Below, one piece after another: positions 50,201-57,575 of a DNA stretch of 64,000 nt. This DNA is from an uncultured Lentisphaeraceae bacterium. GTDB lineage: Bacteria > Verrucomicrobiota > Kiritimatiellia > RFP12 > DVOR01. Every line of letters starts with the position of its first letter. Position 1 is the stretch's first letter. Position numbers and translations under genes: made by a program. The stretch spans positions 62,001 through 126,000 of the forward strand of contig CASEMQ010000070.1 of assembly GCA_949289005.1 (NCBI GenBank), in the 5' to 3' direction. The notes beneath the pieces were generated by a model that was not told the origin of the DNA, ran no database searches, and saw only the letters and a list, made by a program, of their open reading frames with translations.

Positions 50201-50467
50201 GCCGCCGCGCTCTACGGCTTGGGGCGTTACGACGAGGCGCACGCCAGGCTTGAGAAGGCCTTCGCGCTCGACAAGCAATTCCGCCCCGACCAGCCCACCG
50301 ATCCGCGCTTCCTCATCACCCTCGCGCGCCTCCACGTCAAGGAGGGACACCCCGACTTGGCCCGTGCGGCCTTGGCCGAAGCCCGCAAGCAATACACCAA
50401 GCTCGACCCCGGCGCGAAAACCGAGTTCGACGAATTGGACGCGACCTTGAACAGGGGGGCGGACTGA
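47234..50467 (+). CDS. Large membrane protein with TPR domain, DUF2723/GT117-like N-terminus
   Basis: The 1077 residues split in two. Residues 1-400 hold about nine or ten transmembrane segments and open with LTPWVYPGEGARFMAHALGVWP, HPLAQAVFRGLAW and FNVANALVAALCVAYLCAL, which resembles the start of DUF2723 (GT117-like) membrane glycosyltransferases. Residues about 560-1077 are tetratricopeptide repeats, for example AFALFRAVYDYDPDNVSALFNI and AERACELAPNLAVAHETAAAALYGLGRYDEAHA. The TPR part probably faces the periplasm. It may glycosylate exported proteins or lipids or act as an envelope assembly scaffold; no catalytic residue can be assigned firmly. It starts inside the stop of the GspG-like gene and its stop overlaps murD by one base. 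Confidence 0.65.
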   Translation: MNKLRTVIANPWLWGAIALIVFLPGLTPWVYPGEGARFMAHALGVWPAAIGGQHPLAQAVFRGLAWVAPTVVAFNVANALVAALCVAYLCALVRWLIVLLTPEPRTAAHRAVAVAVGVPLAAVALLVSTDFLRAATHFQWQTLDLALTLATALHICRAAHNGHHRRMCFAAFAIGVIALNSPWQLILAPLFVLALGLGYFAAHDRVRIRPFVTCLLLPLAVGVALTACIAAGLAVGAGAPSFAGALKVHVLTQALGTLEALRGPWLLMGLFVVVPGLLAPFVIAAVGANRRTLAVVGTYLSMAVLAALTFLPLPIATAELAAEWGETYPLLGAALIALAVGAVGGAGALLIAVRRPAEGGEGERVGARAAGRAVAWLALGVTAVCLGFGAWGTIRAVRADAALETLPRAYADAVLKTEGVSWLLSDGFADPYLALRAAEKENGPTVISPAAVSKRDLDRIRDALAASPAFADKDDLRRRLGFSLDLGLVPFIQDWLRADEAACERFATLGLPDLWYAGNRQPLPEGLVYRGARTREAQHAALKVPAQVDAALPNIAKDIPDAAFPTLRGFARYARRQVGFVANNTAFYLADAGKKEEAFALFRAVYDYDPDNVSALFNIFELVNGGLHPEQKEWCEGEMKALVKKLSGRRIRFQALAQTYGYIRSPQLLSALAGSWAMSGQTGAALSGMDLAAGMVGEDKQSAAYQNAVAALYAMSPGRRRDAIARYKSLLAQATDPRQKLPLLRELVRMTILENDLAEAERLLDQAEETGDRVELAYERALLHAAAGDANKALEALKIYLGRYPKNPEATAMLATLQLQAGALEELRKQTLPKLIAAAGSEEDYFVQIINAQLAEREGNPERARAFYLRALALKPEVHALRNTVLALDIRLNDKVAAERHAREFLTQDRTLPLANYIMGSLALGEGNLDRALGYLTFATDPAYQPPLPEAFNDLAETLRRMGRWEQALAAAERACELAPNLAVAHETAAAALYGLGRYDEAHARLEKAFALDKQFRPDQPTDPRFLITLARLHVKEGHPDLARAALAEARKQYTKLDPGAKTEFDELDATLNRGAD

Positions 50468-51813
50468 TGCCGCGCTACGACCGGCGCAACGCCCTTGTTC
50501 TGGGTGCCGGACGTAGCGGGCAGGCCGCCGCGCGCCTCATGCTCGAAATTGGCGGGCGCGTCGCCGTGGTCGATGAACACTGGCCGCAGGAGGCGCTCGC
50601 CGCGCTCTCCACCCAGGGCGTCTCCTGCCTGCATGCCGACCACACGCACCTGCCCGACGGCGCGTACGACCTTGCCATCGTCTCCCCGTCCTTCCCGCTC
50701 GACCACCCATGGGTCGTCGCCGCTCGCAATCGCGGCCTCTCCACCATCTCCGAACTCGAGTTGGGCGCCTCTCGTTGGCGTGGCGACGTGTTGGCCATCA
50801 CCGGGAGCAAAGGCAAGAGTTCCGTCGTCAAATGCCTGGCCGACGCGCTTTGCCTCGCAGGCCGTCGCGCCGTGACCGCCGGGAACTACGGCGTGCCGCT
50901 CTCCGAGCGCGTGTTGGAGTGTCCCGACGATGGCGCGGGTACCATCGCCGTGACCGAGGTCTCCTCCTTCCAACTGGAACTCACGCGCACCTTCGCCCCG
51001 CGCCTGGCCGCCATCCTCAACATTCAGGCCGACCATTTGGATCGCCACGGCTCAATCGAGACCTACGCGCGCATCAAACGGCGCATCTTCCAAGCCCAAC
51101 GCCCCGAGGCCGGTGCCCGCGCCTACCTTCCGTGGGGACTCTCGCCTTTAGGCATCGCCCCAGACGTCCCGCTCGAGCGCTTTGGGCGAGAGGCATGGGT
51201 CGATTGGCGCTACATCCCGGGCGCCATTCTCCACAAGGGCTTGGATAAGATTGTCTTCTCGGGGTACTTCGACAATCCCGTGCTCGGCCCTGCCGCCGCG
51301 CTTGTCGCGGCCATGCTGGACGCCTGCGGCCTCACCGTCGACCAAATCGCCCAGGGGCTCAGCGCCTTCCGCCCGCTCCCCCACCGCATGCAACCCATCG
51401 GCACGCGCAACGGTGTCACCTTCATCGACGATTCCAAAGGCACCTCTCTGGCCGCCACGCAGGCTGCGCTCCGCATGGCCGGCCCCAACGTGCGCCTCAT
51501 CGCCGGGGGGCTCCTCAAGGAAAGCGACCTCGACTTCCTGGAGGAGGAACTCGCCGCCAACGTGCGCAAAGCCTACCTCATCGGCCAAGCACAAGACGCG
51601 CTCCTGCATGCGTGGGGCGACATCGTCCCCTGCCAACCCTGCGGCGATATGGCCACCGCCGTCCACGCGGCTTTTTCGGACGCCACGCCGGGCGACACCA
51701 TCCTGCTCTCGCCCGGTTGCGCCAGCTTCGACCAATATCCCGGCATGGCCGCCCGCGGCAACGACTTCCGCGCGCAATTCCAATCCCTCGCCGCACCCGA
51801 AACGGCGCACTGA
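50467..51813 (+). CDS. murD: UDP-N-acetylmuramoyl-L-alanine:D-glutamate ligase
   Basis: Cytoplasmic Mur ligase that adds D-glutamate in peptidoglycan precursor synthesis. The 448 residues have an N-terminal Rossmann lobe (ALVLGAGRSGQAAARL), the ATP loop ITGSKGKSSVVKCL near residue 115, EVSSFQLE, LNIQADHLDRHGS, KRRIF, and the C-terminal lobe FIDDSKGTSLAATQAAL and LLSPGCASFDQY. The carbamoylated-Lys region is less clear than usual. It is the last gene of the ruvB unit, far from any other mur gene. Confidence 0.93.
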   Translation: MPRYDRRNALVLGAGRSGQAAARLMLEIGGRVAVVDEHWPQEALAALSTQGVSCLHADHTHLPDGAYDLAIVSPSFPLDHPWVVAARNRGLSTISELELGASRWRGDVLAITGSKGKSSVVKCLADALCLAGRRAVTAGNYGVPLSERVLECPDDGAGTIAVTEVSSFQLELTRTFAPRLAAILNIQADHLDRHGSIETYARIKRRIFQAQRPEAGARAYLPWGLSPLGIAPDVPLERFGREAWVDWRYIPGAILHKGLDKIVFSGYFDNPVLGPAAALVAAMLDACGLTVDQIAQGLSAFRPLPHRMQPIGTRNGVTFIDDSKGTSLAATQAALRMAGPNVRLIAGGLLKESDLDFLEEELAANVRKAYLIGQAQDALLHAWGDIVPCQPCGDMATAVHAAFSDATPGDTILLSPGCASFDQYPGMAARGNDFRAQFQSLAAPETAH

Positions 51814-51910
51814 CCGCAAAGACACAACAACAGTGAACAGTGAGAAGTGAACCGTGAGTAGTTCGCCCCTCCGGGGCGACAGGTATGTCATTGCGCAAAA
51901 ATTGACCCGT

Positions 51911-51935
51911 CGCGCCGAATGGCGCGTTCTGTTTG
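51911..51935 (+). terminator. Possible terminator after murD
   Basis: CGCGCC-GAAT-GGCGCG is followed by TTCTGTTTG; the T-run is imperfect. Confidence 0.35.
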
Positions 51936-52032
51936 CTGTTTTCGCGTTCTGTCTTCTTGTTCGGCGTCCGCCGTCTGCGCATCTGTGGCTCTTTGTTCTC
52001 TAAGGATTCTTTTGTTTTCGACAAGACATTGA

Positions 52033-52094
52033 GGCGTGGAAGGTGTGCGCGGTAGGGCGCGAAGCGACCGGTGGAGCGCACAGCCTTCCACGCC
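52033..52094. repeat. Long hairpin near the arfB 3' end
   Basis: GGCGTGGAAGGTGTGCGC (52033-52050) pairs with 52076-52094 with one bulged base, around a 25-base GC-rich loop. It has no T-run. It could be a structured 3' end or small RNA. Confidence 0.6.
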
Positions 52095-52133
52095 CGAGTC
52101 GTGTCTTTGTGGTCTGTGCGCAGGCCCGCGCGC

Positions 52134-52541
52134 TCAATCCGCGCCGGGCGACCAACGACGCGCGGCCTTTTTGGCGGCATGTTTGGCCTTGTCGTCCAAC
52201 ATCCGCGCCTTCTGACGACGGGAACGGCGACGTTTTTGGCGGCGGATCTTCTCGCGCTCCTGTTGGCGGGCAGAACGTTCGCCGTCCCGGATTTCCAAAA
52301 TACGCTCGGCCAACGCACGGCGCGCCAGCCAGCGATTGTCCTCACGCGAACGCGAACTTTGCACCTTCACCCAGAGGCCCGTGGGCAGGTGGGTGAGGCG
52401 CACGGCGGAGGAGGTCTTGTTGATTTTCTGGCCGCCGGAGCCGGTCCCCAGAACGAATTGCTCGCGAAGCGTCTCGTCCGTGAGTCCCGCGCGCGCCATG
52501 AGCGCCTGGATGGCGGCGATTGTCGCGGGGCTCAACGGCAT
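52134..52541 (-). CDS. arfB: ArfB/YaeJ-type peptidyl-tRNA hydrolase (ribosome rescue)
   Basis: The 135 residues carry the class I release-factor catalytic domain with GSGGQKINKTSSAVRLTH; GGQ near residue 36 hydrolyses peptidyl-tRNA. A very basic C-terminal tail rich in Arg and Lys (EREKIRRQKRRRSRRQKARM) follows and, in ArfB, enters the empty mRNA channel of stalled ribosomes. There is no codon-recognition domain, so it is not RF1/RF2. It starts 15 bases after tyrS on the same strand and is probably cotranscribed. PrfH-like factors share the domain but lack this tail arrangement. Confidence 0.85.
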   Translation of the reverse strand: MPLSPATIAAIQALMARAGLTDETLREQFVLGTGSGGQKINKTSSAVRLTHLPTGLWVKVQSSRSREDNRWLARRALAERILEIRDGERSARQQEREKIRRQKRRRSRRQKARMLDDKAKHAAKKAARRWSPGAD

Positions 52542-52556
52542 GGCACGAGCCTTTCC

Positions 52557-53834
52557 TTACGCGAGACGCAGCAGGAAGTAGTTCTTCTTCCCCTGGCGCA
52601 ACAACACCATCCGCCCCTCGACGGGGGCGTCCGCGGGAACGGCAAAGGCAGGGTCGGTCACCTTCTCGTTGTTGAGCGAGAGGCCTCCGCCCTGGATGAG
52701 CCGCCGGGCCTCGCCCTTGCTCTTGACGAACCCCGCCGCGACCGCCACGTCCACGAGCGGCTTGCCGATGACGGCCTCGCGCGGGAGCGTGCCGCTGGGA
52801 ACGTCCGCCGCGATGGCCTCCAAGTCCGCCGCGGAAACACCTTCAAGCGAACCGCCGAAGAGGACGGCGGAGGCACGCTGCGCGGCACGGAGTCCGGCCT
52901 CGCCATGGACGGCGCGGGTGAGTTCCTCGGCCAAGACACGTTGCGGTTCGCGTGCCTCGGGGTGCTCGCGTTGGGCGGCGGCCAGTTCGGCGATGCGCGC
53001 GTCGTCCAGGAAGGTGAAGATACGCAGGTAGCGGATGGCATCGGCGTCAAGCGTGCGCAGGAAGAATTGATAGAAGGCGTAGACGCTCGTCTTGTCGGCG
53101 TTGAGGAAGATGGCGTTACCGGCGGATTTGCCGAACTTCTGGCCGTTGGCATCGCAAACGAGCGGGATGGTGAGGCCGTTGACCTCGGCCTCGGGCTCCA
53201 AGCGGCGGATGAGGTCGGTGCCGGCGGTGATGTTGCCCCACTGGTCGGCGCCGCCCACCTGCAGCGTGCACCCATAGTGCTTGTAGAGGTGGTAGAAGTC
53301 GTAGCCCTGCAAAATCTGGTAGGTGAACTCCGTGAAGGTCATGGAGTTCGTCTCGGCGTTCAGGCGCTTCTGCACGGAATCCTTGGCCAACATCGGCTTC
53401 ATGCGGAAGAGTGTGCCGACCTCGCGCAGGAAGGGGAGAATGGCGTAATCCTTGTACCAGTCGTAGTTGTTTACCAAGATGGCCGGATTGGTCGGGTGGT
53501 TGAAGTCCAAGAAGCGCGCGAGGTTCTCCTTGATGCCCTCCAGATTGCGCAGCAACTGCTCCTCGGAGAGGAAGTTGCGCTCCGTGGAACGGCCCGAGGG
53601 ATCGCCAATCATACCCGTGGCGCCCCCCACCAAGGCAATGACGCGATGCCCCGCGCGCTGGAATTGCGCCAAGGTCTGGATGGCCACATAGTTGCCGGCC
53701 TGAAGGCACGAGGCCGTGGGGTCAAAGCCGATATAGAGCGTCAGCGGCTTTTCCAACAACTCCGCCATCTTTGCTTCCGGGCACGTGCACGCCTCGACCA
53801 AGTGGCGCGACTTCAGGAAATCATAAAACGTCAT
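52557..53834 (-). CDS. tyrS: Tyrosyl-tRNA synthetase
   Basis: The 425 residues have the class I Rossmann domain with YIGFDPTASCLQAGN, ALVGGATGMIGDPSG, the tyrosine pocket YQILQGYDFYHLYKHY and LQVGGADQWGN, the KFGKS loop, and a C-terminal S4 RNA-binding domain (VAVAAGFVKSKGEARRLIQGGGLSLNN). The HIGH-like element reads QAGN: the first His is Gln and the last is Asn. The final Asn is common in TyrRS; the Gln is unusual. The start at 53834 gives the normal N-terminus and follows GAGG. It is transcribed with arfB. Confidence 0.93.
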   Translation of the reverse strand: MTFYDFLKSRHLVEACTCPEAKMAELLEKPLTLYIGFDPTASCLQAGNYVAIQTLAQFQRAGHRVIALVGGATGMIGDPSGRSTERNFLSEEQLLRNLEGIKENLARFLDFNHPTNPAILVNNYDWYKDYAILPFLREVGTLFRMKPMLAKDSVQKRLNAETNSMTFTEFTYQILQGYDFYHLYKHYGCTLQVGGADQWGNITAGTDLIRRLEPEAEVNGLTIPLVCDANGQKFGKSAGNAIFLNADKTSVYAFYQFFLRTLDADAIRYLRIFTFLDDARIAELAAAQREHPEAREPQRVLAEELTRAVHGEAGLRAAQRASAVLFGGSLEGVSAADLEAIAADVPSGTLPREAVIGKPLVDVAVAAGFVKSKGEARRLIQGGGLSLNNEKVTDPAFAVPADAPVEGRMVLLRQGKKNYFLLRLA

Positions 53835-53861
53835 GGTGCATCCTCGTTCAATGTGCCGCCG

Positions 53862-53870
53862 AGTATACCA
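53862..53870 (-). promoter_or_regulatory. Extended -10 promoter of tyrS-arfB
   Basis: TGGTATACT on the minus strand ends 27 bases before the tyrS ATG. Confidence 0.6.
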
Positions 53871-54042
53871 AAAAGCAAACATCGTCGGCTGCTTGGAAGG
53901 ATAGGCACGCGTTTTCGGCAGGCGTGCGCATTATTGGATGCGGCATCTTTTCCCCCTTCTCTTCTTTCATCCGCGCAATCACATTGTGGACGATTCACAC
54001 ACGACACAAGTCGGAAAAGTGTTTCCCGCGGGGTGTGGAATA

Positions 54043-54051
54043 TGGTAGACT
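54043..54051 (+). promoter_or_regulatory. Extended -10 promoter of the GH2 gene
   Basis: TGGTAGACT lies 53 bases before the ATG at 54105. Confidence 0.5.
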
Positions 54052-54104
54052 GGCGGCAGTACGTAGAGAAGCGCGCGGCGAGCGCGTGACTAAGGAGCGA
54101 GACA

Positions 54105-57100
54105 ATGAAAGGTTTTTTGGCGTTTGCGACGATTGGCTGGTACGCGGCGTGCGTGATGGCGGCACCGCCGACGGTGGATTTGGCGGGAACGTGGCAAGTG
54201 CGTCTGGGCGAGGCGGCACCGGCGCAGGTGCGCTTGCCGGGGACGTTGGGGGACGCGCAGTTGGGCCCCGCGGCCGAGAAGGCGGTCTACGGCGCGCTGA
54301 CGCCGCGCCATCAGTACGTCGGGCCGGCGACCTACTCCACGACGGTGACGGTTACGCCGGAGATGGCGGGGGATTACGAACTCTTCCTGGAGCGCGTGAT
54401 GTGGAAGAGCGCGGCAACGTGGGACGGCACGGCGTTGGGCACGTGCGATTCGTTGGCGACGCCGCATGTCTACGACGTGCCGGCGAAGTTGATGACGCCG
54501 GGCAAACACACGCTGACGCTGACAATCGACAATTCGTTGATTCACCCCATCGGGGAGAAGAGCCACAGTTATGGCGACTCGATGCAGACGCGTTGGAACG
54601 GGGCGATCGGGCGGCTGGAGTTGCGCCCGGCCAATCCGTTGCGTCAGGCGCGGGTCTTTGCGCCGTTCGGGGAGACGGTGACGGTTCGCCTGCCGGCGCT
54701 CAGCCATCCGGTGGCGACCGGCGCGGAGGGGCCGGTCATCGCGGGCAAGCCGGTGGAGGCGACCGTCGAGGGCGTGCAGGCGAAGCGGGTGGCCGCGACG
54801 GCCGACAGCATCACCCTGCGCGTGCCGGGGGCGAAGCCGTGGAGCGAGTTTGACCCGCAACTCTACACGCTCGTGTTGAAGTGGAACGGCTTGGAGCACC
54901 GCGTGCGTTTTGGGTTCCGCTCCTTCGAGGTGCGTGGGCGCCGGGTCTTCATGAACGATCGCCCGTTCTTTGTGCGCGGGAACACGGAAAACTGCCACTT
55001 CCCGCTCACGGGCTATCCGGCGACGGACAAGGCCACGTGGCTGAAAATCTTCGGCACGCTCAAGGCCGAGGGCATCAACCAGGTGCGTTGCCACACGTGG
55101 GCGGTGCCGCAGGCGGCCTATGACGCGGCCGACGAACTGGGGCTGCTCATCTCGCCCGAAGTCGTCTGGATCGATGGCTGGATGGTGCGCGACCATAAGT
55201 ATCTCAAAGGCATCGGGCGCGGGCCGAAGGATGTGGACGACTTCGTGCACAACGAACTCTTCCGTATTCTTGACGCTTACGGCAACGCGCCCTCCTTCTT
55301 CTCGCTGAGCGTGGGCAACGAGCTGGGCAGCTCGGATTTCGCGCTCCTGGGCAAATGGATGAACGAATGCAAGGCCTATGATGGGCGGCACCTTTATGCC
55401 GCCAGCTCGGCGCGCCAGATTTCGTCGGGGGATGACTTTTTGGTGACACACAACTATCCGGGCGTGGGCATGGTGCGCGAACGCCGCCGCGAGGGGACGG
55501 ACTGGGACTACGAGGATGTCTACGGTCGCACGAAGTTGCCCACCGTGGCGCACGAGATTGGCCAATGGCCCGTCTTCCCCAACTTTGACCGCGAGATACC
55601 CAAGTACACCGGCCTGCTTCGCCCATGGAACCTCGAGAACCTGCGCGAGGCCAGCGCGGAGGCCGGCGTGCTCCGCTTCAATGACGCCTACACGCGCGCC
55701 TCGTTGATGACGAACCGCCTGATGTACAAAGACGAGATCGAGAGTTTCCTGCGCACGCCCTCCTGCGCGGGGTTGCAATTGCTCGGCATCCAGGATTATT
55801 CGGGGCAGGGCGAGGCCCTCATCGGGTGGTTGGACTCCTTCTACGACGCAAAGCCCGGTGCCGAACGCGCGGTGCCCGTGGCCAACTATTTCGCGCCGGT
55901 GGCCTATTTGGCGCGCTTCCCCAAATACACGTGGCGCGCCGACGAAACCTTCTCGGCCAAGCTGGTCATCCACAATTATGGCGACAAGCCGCTGAACGGT
56001 CCCTTCGCTTGGTCAATCCCCGCCCTCGGTCAGAGCGGTACCTTCGCGCAAGCGGTGCCGGTGGGCGAGGTGCGCGAGGTGGGGCAGATCCGCGTGAGCC
56101 TTGCCAACGTCCAGGCCCCGGCCAAGGTAGAACTCCATTTCGGCAACAACCGTTGGCCGCTGTGGGTCTACCCCGCGGCAATCGACGCCACCGTGCCGGC
56201 GGGCGTGACCTTCACGGACGACCCGGCCGAGGCCAAGGCCGCGCTCGCCAAGGGCGGCCGCGTCCTCTTCGACGCGCACGCCTGCCCCGCGCCCAAGGCG
56301 ACCATCTTCTCCGCGTTCCGCCCCGTCTACTGGAGCACCACGTGGTTCCCCGGCCAGCGCAACGCCACGCTGGGCATGGTGGTGCAGGACAAGAGTCCCG
56401 CCTTCGCGGCCTTCCCCACCGAGGATTGGCAGGACTGGCAGTGGCAACACCTGGTCAATGGCGCCACCACCTTCCGCATTGCCGGCGCGGCACCCGATTT
56501 CACGCCGTTGGCCATGCCGGTGGTGGACTTCCACAAGCCCGCGCTTGCCGCGCTCCTCTTCGAGACGGCCGTCGGCCCCGGAAAACTCTTGGTCTCGGGC
56601 TTCAATCTTTCCGCGAAACGCCCCGAGGCGCAACAACTGCGCCGCTCGCTTCTGGACTACGTGGCCTCCGATGCCTTTGCGCCCAAGGCCGCGGTGGGGG
56701 AGCAAGCGTTGTGGACGCTCTTCCACGACGCACGCGCCGATCTTGCGCCCCGCCCGGCGGCATACAAGTCCGCCGTGGTCTATATCGAATGTGCGGCCTT
56801 CCTCCGCCAACGCGGCGCCGACATCCCGTGGGATGCCAAGCGCGACCGGGCCGAACTCGTCTCCGGCTCCTATACGCTCGCGGGCAAGGGGGTGCGCACC
56901 TGGGGCGACAAAGACGGCACCTATTGGGTGGGCGAGGATACCACCATCACCCTGACGGGCTGCGCCAACGTGCGCGGCAAACTGCTCGTTCGCTTCCGCG
57001 ACCCCAACGGCAACGGCCGCACGGCCAAGGGTTCCTTTGATGGCGGACGCACCTTCACCATCCCCCCGCACGCGAAGGGCAAAAACAACCCCGATGGCAG

Positions 57101-57227
57101 CCATTGGCTCACGCTGCCGGTGGATATGGAAGACTTCCTGGACGGCAAGCTGGAGCTGCGCATTCAAAAGACTTCCGGCCCCAACTTCATGATTGACCGC
57201 CTCATCCTCATCCCCAACGAAGCCTGA
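54105..57227 (+). CDS. Secreted GH2 glycosidase (beta-galactosidase/glucuronidase-like)
   Basis: The 1040-residue retaining glycosidase has a short signal peptide (FLAFATIGWYAACVMA). Next come a jelly-roll and Ig-like beta domains (about 25-280: YSTTVTVTPEMAGDYELFLERV). The TIM barrel follows (about 280-570: NDRPFFVRGNTENCHFP, INQVRCHTWAVPQAAYDAADELGLLI). The acid/base Glu is in SVGNELGSS near 404, and the nucleophile Glu is in VAHEIGQWP near 483. The C-terminal 450 residues form extra beta domains, with a late GKLLVRFRDPNGNGRTAKGSF sandwich. Substrate is unclear within GH2. AAGGAG precedes ATG 54105. It stands alone, 9 kb from the other glycosidases. Confidence 0.85.
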   Translation: MKGFLAFATIGWYAACVMAAPPTVDLAGTWQVRLGEAAPAQVRLPGTLGDAQLGPAAEKAVYGALTPRHQYVGPATYSTTVTVTPEMAGDYELFLERVMWKSAATWDGTALGTCDSLATPHVYDVPAKLMTPGKHTLTLTIDNSLIHPIGEKSHSYGDSMQTRWNGAIGRLELRPANPLRQARVFAPFGETVTVRLPALSHPVATGAEGPVIAGKPVEATVEGVQAKRVAATADSITLRVPGAKPWSEFDPQLYTLVLKWNGLEHRVRFGFRSFEVRGRRVFMNDRPFFVRGNTENCHFPLTGYPATDKATWLKIFGTLKAEGINQVRCHTWAVPQAAYDAADELGLLISPEVVWIDGWMVRDHKYLKGIGRGPKDVDDFVHNELFRILDAYGNAPSFFSLSVGNELGSSDFALLGKWMNECKAYDGRHLYAASSARQISSGDDFLVTHNYPGVGMVRERRREGTDWDYEDVYGRTKLPTVAHEIGQWPVFPNFDREIPKYTGLLRPWNLENLREASAEAGVLRFNDAYTRASLMTNRLMYKDEIESFLRTPSCAGLQLLGIQDYSGQGEALIGWLDSFYDAKPGAERAVPVANYFAPVAYLARFPKYTWRADETFSAKLVIHNYGDKPLNGPFAWSIPALGQSGTFAQAVPVGEVREVGQIRVSLANVQAPAKVELHFGNNRWPLWVYPAAIDATVPAGVTFTDDPAEAKAALAKGGRVLFDAHACPAPKATIFSAFRPVYWSTTWFPGQRNATLGMVVQDKSPAFAAFPTEDWQDWQWQHLVNGATTFRIAGAAPDFTPLAMPVVDFHKPALAALLFETAVGPGKLLVSGFNLSAKRPEAQQLRRSLLDYVASDAFAPKAAVGEQALWTLFHDARADLAPRPAAYKSAVVYIECAAFLRQRGADIPWDAKRDRAELVSGSYTLAGKGVRTWGDKDGTYWVGEDTTITLTGCANVRGKLLVRFRDPNGNGRTAKGSFDGGRTFTIPPHAKGKNNPDGSHWLTLPVDMEDFLDGKLELRIQKTSGPNFMIDRLILIPNEA

Positions 57228-57310
57228 CCCCGGATCACGACGCGTCGTTGAATCCCACCCTTTGTCGGGAAAAGTCCCCGGCGCCCCCGTTTCGGAATGC
57301 GCCGCGGCAC

Positions 57311-57457
57311 ACCGCGAGACACGCCGCACATCGAGACGAGGTACGGCGTGTCTCGGAAAATGACCCCGCGTATAGATTGAAAAGCCCAACTTGAGGCGCC
57401 CCCGCCTCTGCCCGCTTTCAACAAGTTTTCAACAGGTTTTGCAAAGTTGTCAACAAG
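57311..57457 (+). repeat. Dispersed DnaA-box-like intergenic element, copy D
   Basis: It holds GAGGTACGGCGTGTCTCGG, AAAATGACCCC and GCGTATAGATTGAAAA, then the 9-mers CTTTCAACA (57415), TTTTCAACA (57426) and TTGTCAACA (57447), spaced 11 and 21. It shares the TATAGATTG subtype with copy A. It occupies most of the gap between the GH2 and PurF-like genes. Confidence 0.85.
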
Positions 57458-57530
57458 GCATTCCGGTTCCGCAAAATTGCCCAAGAGGCGTAATTTCCCA
57501 GAAGGGACGGACGCACGACGGGCGCGTTTT

Positions 57531-57539
57531 TGCTAGAAT
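57531..57539 (+). promoter_or_regulatory. Extended -10 promoter of the PurF-like operon
   Basis: TGCTAGAAT lies 36 bases before the ATG at 57576; GGAAGGAG sits between them. Confidence 0.55.
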
Positions 57540-57575
57540 AACGCCGTTCTTGGTTACCTCGGGAAGGAGTAGGCT

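Larger units (their letters stand above)
51814..52133. other. Convergent intergenic region with stems, no gene
   Basis: This gap separates murD (+) from arfB (-). It holds short stems at 51863-51879 (TCGCCCC/GGGGCGA) and 51911-51926 (CGCGCC/GGCGCG), the latter followed by a T-rich stretch that may terminate murD. It also holds the longer hairpin at 52033-52094. No supported ORF. Confidence 0.5.
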
